From Pseudomonadota bacterium (GTDB lineage Bacteria > Pseudomonadota > Gammaproteobacteria > Burkholderiales > Burkholderiaceae), in assembly GCA_023441105.1 (NCBI GenBank), contig JAEZQX010000396.1, positions 1 through 13,191 of the forward strand: DNA of 13,191 bases, in the 5' to 3' direction. This document shows, in pieces, positions 1 to 6,305 of this stretch (within the stretch, counting starts at the first letter, position 1; each line of letters begins with the position of its first letter). Below the pieces are notes generated by a model, which saw only the letters and a program-made list of their open reading frames with translations, was not told the origin of the DNA and ran no database searches. A program made the translations under genes and the position numbers.

Positions 1-518
1 AACATTCCTGGCAGTTTCCGCAAGGTGGCATCAAGAGAGGCGAAACGCCCGAACAAGCCATGTACCGGGAGCTCAACGAGGAGACCGGCCTGTGGCCCGA
101 ACATGTCAGGATCATTGGGCGCACGCGAAACTGGCTGCGCTATGACGTGCCGGAACGGTGGGTCAGGCGAGAGTGGCGCGGACATTATCGCGGCCAGAAG
201 CAGATCTGGTTCCTGCTGCGGATGATCGGCCATGACAGCGATGTCTCGCTGCGGGCTTCCTCCCACCCGGAATTCGACGCCTGGCGCTGGAACGACTACT
301 GGGTTCCGCTGGATACGGTGATCGAATTCAAGCGCTCGGTCTATCAGCAGGCGCTGACGGAACTCTCGCGCTTCCTGCAGCCGGCGAGGAACGACGGGCG
401 CGCCGATGCCCGCCCCGCCCAGCCTGAGACGGGCTGCGAGGCGGTCACCGCGCCGGCAGCGGCGCAGGCGCCCGCAACAGTAGCCGCACCGGCAATCGTA
501 GCTGCGTCGAAGGACTGA
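1..518 (+). CDS. rppH: RNA pyrophosphohydrolase RppH (5'-truncated by window edge)
   Basis: Nudix hydrolase that removes pyrophosphate from the 5' triphosphate end of mRNA and so starts RNase E-dependent decay in the cytoplasm. The reading frame is open from base 3, giving 171 visible residues; by comparison with E. coli RppH about 30 N-terminal residues lie outside the window. Numbering from base 3, the opening residues HSWQFPQGG are the RppH signature and the complete Nudix box follows: G8, E14, R22-E23, E26-E27, G29-L30, with the metal-binding REXXEE core intact. The central part ending in a [15 protein letters not shown] segment and an [17 protein letters not shown] helix is typical of the family. 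The last ~45 residues are an Ala/Pro-rich low-complexity tail, as often seen in Burkholderiales homologues. It is a housekeeping gene at the flank of the catabolic cluster; I see no functional link to it. Confidence 0.95.
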   Translation, partial: HSWQFPQGGIKRGETPEQAMYRELNEETGLWPEHVRIIGRTRNWLRYDVPERWVRREWRGHYRGQKQIWFLLRMIGHDSDVSLRASSHPEFDAWRWNDYWVPLDTVIEFKRSVYQQALTELSRFLQPARNDGRADARPAQPETGCEAVTAPAAAQAPATVAAPAIVAASKD

Positions 519-526
519 ACGTCGTC

Positions 527-558
527 GCGGGCGTTCGGCGCCGCCGGACTTCGCCCGC
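527..558 (+). terminator. Possible rppH terminator hairpin
   Basis: Seven-bp perfect GC stem (527-533 GCGGGCG with 552-558 CGCCCGC) starting 8 nt after the rppH stop, with an 18-nt loop that can itself fold. There is no T tract directly after it, so an intrinsic terminator is only a guess; in such GC-rich DNA a stem of this size can arise by chance. Confidence 0.35.
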
Positions 559-783
559 CGCCCGGCCCCCACGCTGCGAGGAGGGACCCTTTCGTCGAAG
601 GAGCACGCGATCGGGTGCTGCGCCCGCTCGCGCCCGGCACCCTGTGTCGCCCTCATGTTTTCCCGATACTTTTTTTGTACCGCGGCTGGATAAAGGAAGT
701 ATTGGACGCCCAGGCTGGAATCCGCTGAACTTGCGGTTTCGCGCATCCTGAGCGGAGACGCGCCAGACTGTTGCATGTGCCAC
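559..783 (+). promoter_or_regulatory. Leader/promoter region of the dioxygenase operon
   Basis: The space from the rppH stop to the dioxygenase start is 277 nt and holds no supportable gene. Its middle (about 655-705) is distinctly AT-richer than the surroundings and carries a run of seven T at 670-676. Weak sigma70-like elements can be proposed: TTGTAC at 675-680 with TATTGG at 700-705 (19-nt spacing), or GATAAA at 689-694 as an alternative -10. None is a good match, so this marks the likely promoter zone and not a mapped promoter. Confidence 0.3.
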
Positions 784-790
784 GGGGAGA
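784..790 (+). promoter_or_regulatory. Ribosome binding site of the dioxygenase gene
   Basis: GGGGAGA, 5 nt before ATG 796. It selects this ATG over the in-frame ATG at 775, which would place the Shine-Dalgarno sequence inside the coding region. Confidence 0.7.
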
Positions 791-795
791 CTGGA

Positions 796-1662
796 ATGAC
801 GATCGCGACGCAAACTCGTCCCGGGACCGGCCTGGACATCCGCCCGATGACAGGCATCTGCGGGGTGGAGGTCTTCGGTATCGATCTGGCGGAGCCGCTG
901 CAACCGGCCATGATCAGCGCTATCCGCAGGCTGCTGGCCGAGCGCGGTGTGGTCTTCTTCCGCGATCAGGTACTGAGCCCGGAGCAGCACGAGAACCTGG
1001 GCAGGCAGTTCGGCACGCTGGTGAGCAATCCGGTCTACGACCATGTGCCCGGCCATCCGGAGATCATGCCGGTGATCAAGGAGCCGCACGACCGCTACAA
1101 CATCGGCGACACCTGGCACAGCGACATGTCCTACATGGAGGAGCCGCCGCTCGGGTCGATCCTGTATGCCCGCGAGGTGCCACCCTTTGGTGGCGACACG
1201 CTGTGGACCAACATGAGCGCCGCTTACGAGGCACTGCCGGCCGCGATGAGGTCGATGCTGGACGGACGCCAGGCGCTCCACTCCGATCGCTTCCTCACGG
1301 AGCGGCTGCAGGAGAGGAATGCCGGCCGCTCCACCCGCCTGCGCGAGGATCGCGTCGGCAAGGAGATCTCCGCCGTGCATCCGGTGGTGCGACGCCACGA
1401 CGAGTCCGGGAAGCCGGCGCTCTACGTCAACTATCCGTTCACCTGGTCTTTCGAGGGCATGAGCCGGGAGGAAAGCCTGCCGCTGCTGAACCAGTTGATC
1501 CAGCATGCCACCCGCCCGGAGTTCTGCTGCCGGTTCAGGTGGCGGAAAGGCTCACTGGCCTTCTGGGACAATCGCTGCACGATGCACTACGCGTGCAACG
1601 ACTACCAGGGCTATCGCCGCGAGATGCACCGGATCACGATCGCCGGCAAGCGCCCGGAATGA
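796..1662 (+). CDS. TauD/TfdA-family Fe(II)/2-oxoglutarate-dependent dioxygenase
   Basis: Cytoplasmic non-haem iron dioxygenase of 288 residues, the usual length for TauD. The family couples 2-oxoglutarate decarboxylation to hydroxylation of a substrate that often then breaks apart, such as taurine to sulfite plus aldehyde, or phenoxyacetates to phenols. All key residues are present: the HxD iron ligands H108 and D110 in TWHSDMSY, the distal ligand H264 in WDNRCTMHY, and R275 and R279 with the same spacing as R266 and R270 of E. coli TauD (H to R 11, R to R 4). Start chosen by the Shine-Dalgarno sequence at 784-790. The stop overlaps the next start (ATGA), so it is probably translationally coupled to the SDR. 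Catalytic competence looks certain; the substrate is unknown. Taurine is possible, but no tauABC genes are nearby, so a sulfonate, ether or other carboxylate is equally open. Confidence 0.9.
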   Translation: MTIATQTRPGTGLDIRPMTGICGVEVFGIDLAEPLQPAMISAIRRLLAERGVVFFRDQVLSPEQHENLGRQFGTLVSNPVYDHVPGHPEIMPVIKEPHDRYNIGDTWHSDMSYMEEPPLGSILYAREVPPFGGDTLWTNMSAAYEALPAAMRSMLDGRQALHSDRFLTERLQERNAGRSTRLREDRVGKEISAVHPVVRRHDESGKPALYVNYPFTWSFEGMSREESLPLLNQLIQHATRPEFCCRFRWRKGSLAFWDNRCTMHYACNDYQGYRREMHRITIAGKRPE

Positions 1663-2459
1663 GCCCTGCTGCGAACCCCATGCCGATCGCGGACTCGGCC
1701 CCCACCCGAGGAGAGCAGGCGGACCCGGGTCCGTTCACGGTCGTGACGGGAGCGACCCGCGGCATCGGCCGGGCGATCGTCGACCGGCTCCTGAGCGAGG
1801 GACGGAAGGTAATCGGCATTGCCCGCCACGGAGACCCCGCCTTTCCGGCACCGCTAGTCCTCGTCGACCTGCTCGACCCCGATGCGACGCGCGACGCTCT
1901 GTCGCAGATCGCCCTTCACCACCCTGTCGGCTGCCTGGTGAACAATGCGGGATTCAACCAGCCGCAAGGCCTGGGCGCCATCGCTGCCGACGCCTACGAG
2001 CAGATCTTCGCGCTCAACTGCCGCGCCACCGTCGAGTGCACCCAGGCCCTCCTGCCCGGCATCATCGCGGCCCGTGACGGCCTGGGTCGGCCCAGCGGCC
2101 GTATCGTCAACATCGCCAGCCGCTCGCTCCTCGGGCGCGTCGAGGGAAGCGTCTACTCGGCCGCCAAGGCAGCGCTGGTGGGCTTCACGAGATCCTGGGC
2201 GCTCGAGCTCGCGCAGCACGGCGTGACCGTCAATTGCGTGGCGCCAGGGCCGGTCGCCACCGAGATGTTCGATCGCAACAACCCGCCCGGAAGTGCGCGC
2301 CGACAGGCATTGCTCGAGGCGGTGCCGATGCGGCGGATGGGCCTGCCGGAGGAGATCGCCGCCGCAGTCTGCTTCTTCCTGGGACCGGGCGCGGCCTTCA
2401 TCACCGGCCAGACACTGTTCGTCTGCGGAGGCGCGAGCATCAGCCAGATCCACCTCTGA
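1659..2459 (+). CDS. SDR-family NAD(P)-dependent oxidoreductase (FabG-like)
   Basis: Classical short-chain dehydrogenase of 266 residues. The Rossmann cofactor motif TGATRGIG is at 30-37, NNAG at 95-98, structural N120, the catalytic Ser S154 in NIAS, and Y166/K170 of YxxxK. R56 at the end of the second strand, where NAD-users carry Asp, favours NADPH. The C-terminal TGQTLFVCGG segment is typical of FabG-like enzymes. The first ~25 residues are poorly ordered-looking and extend beyond the usual SDR start; ATG 1680 is an alternative, but 1659 overlaps the dioxygenase stop and fits coupled translation. Likely role: oxidising or reducing the alcohol/carbonyl product of the dioxygenase. Automatic naming as 3-oxoacyl-ACP reductase would be unsafe, because this is not a fatty-acid synthesis locus. 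Confidence 0.88.
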   Translation: MSPAANPMPIADSAPTRGEQADPGPFTVVTGATRGIGRAIVDRLLSEGRKVIGIARHGDPAFPAPLVLVDLLDPDATRDALSQIALHHPVGCLVNNAGFNQPQGLGAIAADAYEQIFALNCRATVECTQALLPGIIAARDGLGRPSGRIVNIASRSLLGRVEGSVYSAAKAALVGFTRSWALELAQHGVTVNCVAPGPVATEMFDRNNPPGSARRQALLEAVPMRRMGLPEEIAAAVCFFLGPGAAFITGQTLFVCGGASISQIHL

Positions 2460-2463
2460 GCCT

Positions 2464-2487
2464 GCCCGGCGAATGCGCGCGCCGGGC
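2464..2487 (+). terminator. GC hairpin between SDR and Bug receptor
   Basis: Perfect 8-bp stem GCCCGGCG (2464-2471) with CGCCGGGC (2480-2487), 8-nt loop, beginning 4 nt after the SDR stop. A second outer helix, GCCTG (2460-2464) with CAGGC (2491-2495), could form with a small bulge. There is no T tract. It could be a weak terminator, or a 3'-end stabilising structure that sets the receptor message apart from the upstream genes. Confidence 0.45.
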
Positions 2488-2555
2488 CGGCAGGCCAGCT
2501 TTGCAGGCGAAGGACCCGACCGGCCCCGACGGCCTTCATGGAACGTGAACCACAC

Positions 2556-2561
2556 AGGAGA
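2556..2561 (+). promoter_or_regulatory. Ribosome binding site of the first Bug receptor
   Basis: AGGAGA, 6 nt before ATG 2568. It decides the start against the in-frame ATG at 2538, which would also bury the signal peptide behind a charged leader. Confidence 0.75.
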
Positions 2562-2567
2562 CACACG

Positions 2568-3572
2568 ATGCAACTACCGGATAGATCGCGGCGCCTGCTG
2601 ATCGGCGCCTCCGCCGTCGGCGTCTTCGCAACGATGGCCATGGGTGGCGCTGCCGCATGGGCCGACGAGCCCTACCCGAGCAGGCCGATCAGGATCATCG
2701 TCGGCTATGCGCCGGGCGGAACTACGGACATCATCGCCCGCGCGATTGCGCCAAAGATGAGCACCCACCTGGGACAGAGCGTGGTGGTCGAGAACCGGCC
2801 GGGGGCAGGCGGCAACCTGGGCGCGGAACTCACCGCGCGGGCGGCGCCGGACGGCTATACGCTCCAGATGGGGACAGCCGGCAACATGACGGTGAATCCA
2901 TCGATCTACGCGAACATGAAGTTCGATCCCGTCCGGGATTTCGAACCGATCTCGCTGGTTGCCGCCGTCCCCAACATCATGGTCGTGAACCCCTCGGTTC
3001 CCGCGAAGAACGTCGCCGAGTTCATTGCCTGGGCCAGGGAACGGCCGGACAAGGTCTTCTTCGCCTCCTCCGGCATCGGCAATACGCCGCACATGACCGG
3101 TGAGCTCTTCAACCTGACCACCGGACTGTCGCTGGTTCACGTGCCGTACAAGGGCAGCGGACCGGCGCTGACTGAACTGATCGGCGGACAAGGCGTGCAT
3201 GTGATGTTCGACAACATGCCGTCGGCGATCGGCCATGTGCGCAGCGGCGCACTGCGGGCGCTTGCGTCGACCGCCGCCACGCGTTCGGCTGCATTGCCCG
3301 ACCTGCCGACGCTGCAGGAATCCGGCCTCAAGGACTTCGACGTGCGCGGCTGGTTCGGCCTCTTCGCCCCTGCCGGCACGCCAAAGCCCATCATCGGGAA
3401 GCTCCATGCCGCCGTCCTGGCGGCGCTGCAGGACCCGGCCACGCGCAAGAATCTCGACTCTCAGGGCGCCGAGGTGGTGGGCAACTCGCCGAGCGAATTC
3501 GCGCGAATGGTAGAGACCGAAGGCAAGCGCTGGGCGGAAGTCGTCAAGGCTGCAAGAATCGAGATGAAGTAG
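2568..3572 (+). CDS. Bug-family (TctC-like) periplasmic solute receptor
   Basis: Tripartite tricarboxylate transporter substrate-binding protein, 334 residues, exported to the periplasm. A basic N-terminus with RR at 8-9, a hydrophobic stretch to about residue 28 and a likely signal peptidase site AWA|DEP after A32 form the signal peptide. The mature part shows the Bug landmarks in order: YPSRPIRIIVGYAPGGTTD, ENRPGAGGN, APDGYTL, HVPYKGSGPAL, LPDLPTLQESG and a GWFGLFAPAGTP segment. Bug proteins bind small carboxylates, including dicarboxylates, aromatic acids and some amides. No TctA/TctB membrane partners lie in the window, so it is an orphan receptor that may share a distant permease or act as a sensor. 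It sits 108 nt after the SDR behind a GC hairpin, which suggests it is expressed with, but tuned separately from, the two enzymes. Confidence 0.93.
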   Translation: MQLPDRSRRLLIGASAVGVFATMAMGGAAAWADEPYPSRPIRIIVGYAPGGTTDIIARAIAPKMSTHLGQSVVVENRPGAGGNLGAELTARAAPDGYTLQMGTAGNMTVNPSIYANMKFDPVRDFEPISLVAAVPNIMVVNPSVPAKNVAEFIAWARERPDKVFFASSGIGNTPHMTGELFNLTTGLSLVHVPYKGSGPALTELIGGQGVHVMFDNMPSAIGHVRSGALRALASTAATRSAALPDLPTLQESGLKDFDVRGWFGLFAPAGTPKPIIGKLHAAVLAALQDPATRKNLDSQGAEVVGNSPSEFARMVETEGKRWAEVVKAARIEMK

Positions 3573-3575
3573 GCA

Positions 3576-3592
3576 TGCGGCGCCGATCCGCA
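3576..3592. terminator. Weak hairpin at convergent junction Bug receptor/LysR
   Basis: TGCGG (3576-3580) pairs with CCGCA (3588-3592) around a 7-nt loop in the 43-nt gap between two converging genes. The stem is only 5 bp and has no T tract, so its role as a terminator is doubtful. Confidence 0.2.
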
Positions 3593-3615
3593 AGGCATTG
3601 GCCCGCGCGAGGAAC

Positions 3616-4524
3616 TCAGTCCGGCTGCATCCGGGACCACGGATGCACGACCGCTCGCGCATGCCGCACGAACGACGCCGCCAGGCCATTCTGCTCGCCA
3701 TGACGTCGGCAGACGACCAGCTGCACCTTTGCCTGCACGCCGGCAAAGGGACGGAACGCGATACCGGGGAGGCGCAGGCCCGCGGAGCTTTCCGGAACGA
3801 TCGCCAGGCCTGCGCCGGCAAGTACGAGCCCGAGCGCGGTGTGGATCGTGCCCGCGATCTCGGCCGGTTCCGGTTCGACCCCCTGGGACCTGAGGTAGGT
3901 CGCCACGGTCCCATACAGGCCGGCGTCGCCGCGGCTCGGCGGGTACATGACGAGGGGCTCGCCGATGATCTCCGTCGACGGCACCTGCCGGCGACGCGCC
4001 AGACGGTGGCCCGACGGCAGGGCGAGCAGCATGCGCTCCTCTCCGATCGCCACCATGGCGATTTCCGGATGACGCGCCGGCGGCCGGTACACGCCGACAT
4101 CGATGCTCCCCGACAGCAGCGCATCTTCCTTGTCGGTCACGGCGACCTCGCGCAGCGATACGGCGACGCCGGGAAAAGCCTCGCGGTAGGCCGGCAGCAG
4201 GTGGGGAAGGAGCGTGTAGGCGAGCGAGGGCATGAAGCCGATCACCAGGCGACCGTCGCGCCCGGCCGCGGCGTCACGCGCGACGGCCACTGCCTGGCGT
4301 GCTGCCGCGAGGATGGCCTCCGCGCGCGGGAGGAAGGCCACTCCCGCGTCGGTCAGCCTCACGCCGCGTGGATCGCGCAGGAGCAAGGCAACACCGAGCT
4401 CGCGCTCGAGGTCGCGGATCTGGACCGACAGGGGTGGCTGCGCAATGTTGAGCCGCGCCGCCGCGCGACCGAAATGCAGGGTTTCAGCGACGGCCAGGAA
4501 ATAGCGGAGATGGCGCAGTTCCAT
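3616..4524 (-). CDS. LysR-type transcriptional regulator
   Basis: Cytoplasmic DNA-binding regulator of 302 residues, normal LTTR length. The N-terminal winged helix-turn-helix (about 1-60) starts MELRHLRYFLAVAE and contains the conserved ARLNIAQPPLSVQIRDLE recognition region; the effector-binding domain starts near residue 91 (GRLVIGFMPS) and runs to about 295. The start at 4524 is the canonical MELRHLRYF start; an upstream in-frame start at 4617 would run deep into the divergent SDR gene. No strong Shine-Dalgarno sequence is seen before it. It is transcribed away from the SDR at 4554, only 29 bp off, the usual arrangement of a LysR protein with the gene it controls. The effector is unknown, probably a substrate or intermediate of the surrounding catabolic genes. 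Confidence 0.93.
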   Translation of the reverse strand: MELRHLRYFLAVAETLHFGRAAARLNIAQPPLSVQIRDLERELGVALLLRDPRGVRLTDAGVAFLPRAEAILAAARQAVAVARDAAAGRDGRLVIGFMPSLAYTLLPHLLPAYREAFPGVAVSLREVAVTDKEDALLSGSIDVGVYRPPARHPEIAMVAIGEERMLLALPSGHRLARRRQVPSTEIIGEPLVMYPPSRGDAGLYGTVATYLRSQGVEPEPAEIAGTIHTALGLVLAGAGLAIVPESSAGLRLPGIAFRPFAGVQAKVQLVVCRRHGEQNGLAASFVRHARAVVHPWSRMQPD

Positions 4525-4533
4525 CGCGGGACA

Positions 4534-4549
4534 TTCTATCGATGGAGAA
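4534..4549. promoter_or_regulatory. Candidate LysR-box dyad
   Basis: TTCT (4534-4537) and AGAA (4546-4549) form an inverted repeat with 8 nt between them. The site also contains two overlapping T-N11-A patterns (T4534/A4546 and T4537/A4549), the hallmark of LTTR binding sites. It fills the 29-bp gap between lysR and the SDR and overlaps the SDR Shine-Dalgarno sequence. T-N11-A alone is common by chance; position is the main support. Confidence 0.4.
4544..4548 (+). promoter_or_regulatory. Ribosome binding site of the LysR-linked SDR
   Basis: GGAGA, 5 nt before ATG 4554. It favours 4554 over the in-frame ATG 4542, which would only add four residues (MENE) and has no such site. Confidence 0.55.
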
Positions 4550-4553
4550 CGAG

Positions 4554-5315
4554 ATGAGCACGGCCACAAGGCGGGTTGCACTGGTGACGGGAGCCGCCCG
4601 CGGACTGGGTTTCGCAATCGCCGGGCGGCTTGCCGGGCTCGGACATCCGGTCTTGCTTGCGGACGTCAACCCGGCGGTCGAGGACAGCGCCAGGCGCCTG
4701 CGCGAAAAAGGCGTCGCGGTTCGACACGCCTGTCTCGACGTCGCCGACGAGGCGGCGCTCCGGTCACTGCCTGACCTGATGGGCGACTGGTGGAGCGATC
4801 TCTCGATTCTCGTCAACAACGCTGGCATCTCGCCGAAGGCCGACGGCAGGAAACGTCCGGTTGCGGACATGCCTGCCGACGAATGGCGTCAGGTGCTCGC
4901 GGTCAACCTCACCGGCGCCTTTCTCGTCACTCGCACCTGCCTGCCAGCGCTGTGCTCACGCGGCTGGGGCCGGATCGTCATGATCACCAGCCAGGCGGCG
5001 CGGACCCGGACTCCGGTGCCGGGAGCGCACTATGCCGCCAGCAAGGCTGGCCTGACAGGCTTCGCCCGCGTGCTTGCGGCCGAGGTCGCCGATCATGGAG
5101 TGACCGTCAACTGCGTCGCACCCGGCAGGATCGCCAGCGAGATGACCTCCGCCATCGACCCGGCGACCAATGCCGCGCTGGCCGCGGCCATCCCGGCGGG
5201 CAGGATGGGGCGGCCGGAAGAAGTCGCGGCAACGGTGGCGTTCCTCGTAAGCGACGACGCGGGCTATCTGACTGGCGCCAGCATCGACGTCAACGGCGGC
5301 AGTTTCATGCCCTGA
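4554..5315 (+). CDS. SDR-family NAD-dependent oxidoreductase, divergent from LysR
   Basis: Classical SDR of 253 residues. TGAARGLG at 12-19, D37 at the end of the second strand (LLADVN, pointing to NAD(H)), NNAG at 88-91, catalytic S146 in MITS, Y160 and K164 of YAASK, and a C-terminal GYLTGASIDVNGG segment. All tetrad residues are present. It belongs to the broad FabG/sugar-alcohol/hydroxyacid dehydrogenase group; substrate not assignable. It is the only gene transcribed away from the LysR regulator and so its most likely target, and it ends against a convergent operon with a hairpin between. The start at 4554 is chosen by the GGAGA site; 4542 is the alternative. Confidence 0.9.
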   Translation: MSTATRRVALVTGAARGLGFAIAGRLAGLGHPVLLADVNPAVEDSARRLREKGVAVRHACLDVADEAALRSLPDLMGDWWSDLSILVNNAGISPKADGRKRPVADMPADEWRQVLAVNLTGAFLVTRTCLPALCSRGWGRIVMITSQAARTRTPVPGAHYAASKAGLTGFARVLAAEVADHGVTVNCVAPGRIASEMTSAIDPATNAALAAAIPAGRMGRPEEVAATVAFLVSDDAGYLTGASIDVNGGSFMP

Positions 5316-5320
5316 GGCGC

Positions 5321-5348
5321 GCGCGACCGTTTGGCGGTGCGGTCGCGC
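5321..5348. terminator. Hairpin between converging SDR and hydroxyacid dehydrogenase
   Basis: Perfect 9-bp inverted repeat GCGCGACCG (5321-5329) and CGGTCGCGC (5340-5348) around a 10-nt loop, lying wholly within the 48-nt gap between two genes that converge. Its symmetry and placement suit a bidirectional transcription stop, although no T tract follows on either strand. Confidence 0.55.
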
Positions 5349-5363
5349 CGATGCGAGGAACGC

Positions 5364-6305
5364 TCAGGCGCCGAACGGCGTCAGCAGCGGCTTTCCGGCG
5401 AAGAACGCGTCGACGTTGCCCGCCGCCAGGTCGCCCATCGCCTGGCGGGTCTGGTTCGTGCCGCTGCCCTGGTGGGGCTGCAGCACCACCGTGTCGAGCG
5501 TCAGCAGCTCCGCCGGCACGCGCGGCTCGTCCTCGAAGACGTCGAGGCCGGCGCCACCCAGCTTACGGTCGACCAGCAGCCTGACCAGGGCTTTCTCGTC
5601 GACCACCGAGCCGCGCGAGATGTTGACGAAATGGCCATCCGCTCCGAGCGCCTCGAGCACCTTGCCCGACACCAGGCCGCGGGTGGCCTCGCCGCCGGGG
5701 CAGGCGGCGATCAGGACATCCGCCCACCTGGCCAGCTCCACCAGGTCGGCGAAGTACTGTCCCTCGACCGGCTTGCGGCGCGGCCCGAAGTAGCCGATCT
5801 CGGTCTTGAAGGCGCGGCAGCGGTCGGCGATCGCCTGCCCGATGCGGCCCATGCCGACGATGCCGACCTTGCGCCCGGCCACGGTGGTCGCGAGCGGCAG
5901 CGCGCCCTTGAGCCATTTGCCGGCGCGCACGAAACGGTCTGCTTCCGCGACCTTGCGCAGGCTCGCCAGCATCAGCGCGAGCGCGAGGTCGGCGACATCG
6001 TCGGTCAGCACGTCGGGCGTGTTGGTCACCGTGATGCCGTGGCTCCGGCAGTACTCGAGGTCGATCGCATCGACGCCGACGCCGAAGCAGCTCACCAGCT
6101 TGACCTGCGGCAGCTTCGCGAGCGTGGCGCCGTCGATGCCGCGGCCACCGCTGGTGACGACGACCCGGCAGCTGGGCGCGATCCGCTGCAGCAGCGCCTG
6201 CTGGTCGGTGGCCGTCCAGTGGGCATGGACCTGGTAGGTCTCCTCCAGCCGCCGCTGTGTCGGCGGATAGAGGGGGCACATCAGCAGCACTTCGTTCTTG
6301 CTCAT
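5364..6305 (-). CDS. D-2-hydroxyacid dehydrogenase (GRHPR/hydroxyphenylpyruvate reductase-like)
   Basis: NAD(P)-dependent 2-hydroxyacid dehydrogenase of 313 residues, interconverting (usually D-) 2-hydroxy acids and 2-keto acids in the cytoplasm. The Rossmann motif is GMGRIG at 151-156; the catalytic triad is R231 (NISRGS), E260 (EDEP) and H278 (LQPHQGSGT), with R-to-E spacing of 29 as in SerA. The ending FFAGKPLLTP is common in the glyoxylate/hydroxypyruvate and hydroxyphenylpyruvate reductase branch. R175-R176 (FGPRRKP) after the second nucleotide-fold strand suggest NADPH preference. Its ATG overlaps the stop of the Ldh_2 gene by 4 nt (ATGA), so the two are almost certainly made together as the last genes of the operon. 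Family certain, substrate not. Confidence 0.93.
   Translation of the reverse strand: MSKNEVLLMCPLYPPTQRRLEETYQVHAHWTATDQQALLQRIAPSCRVVVTSGGRGIDGATLAKLPQVKLVSCFGVGVDAIDLEYCRSHGITVTNTPDVLTDDVADLALALMLASLRKVAEADRFVRAGKWLKGALPLATTVAGRKVGIVGMGRIGQAIADRCRAFKTEIGYFGPRRKPVEGQYFADLVELARWADVLIAACPGGEATRGLVSGKVLEALGADGHFVNISRGSVVDEKALVRLLVDRKLGGAGLDVFEDEPRVPAELLTLDTVVLQPHQGSGTNQTRQAMGDLAAGNVDAFFAGKPLLTPFGA

Noticed and set aside
614..676. Intrinsic terminator ending in the seven-T run at 670-676
   Set aside because: The nearest stem (GGGTGC with GCACCC around 614-643) lies well over 20 nt before the T run and has a long loop, so the parts do not form one terminator.
445..1506. 353-codon open frame on the minus strand over the rppH end and the dioxygenase
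   Set aside because: It runs antisense to the dioxygenase, whose motifs are complete, and shows no family signature or ribosome binding site.
796..1662. Naming the dioxygenase tauD
   Set aside because: The metal and 2-oxoglutarate residues are those of the whole family. There is no taurine transporter nearby and the sulfonate-binding residues cannot be confirmed without alignment.
2574..4124. 516-codon open frame on the minus strand over the Bug receptor and the LysR end
   Set aside because: Shadow of two real genes in another frame, Arg-rich and without motifs.
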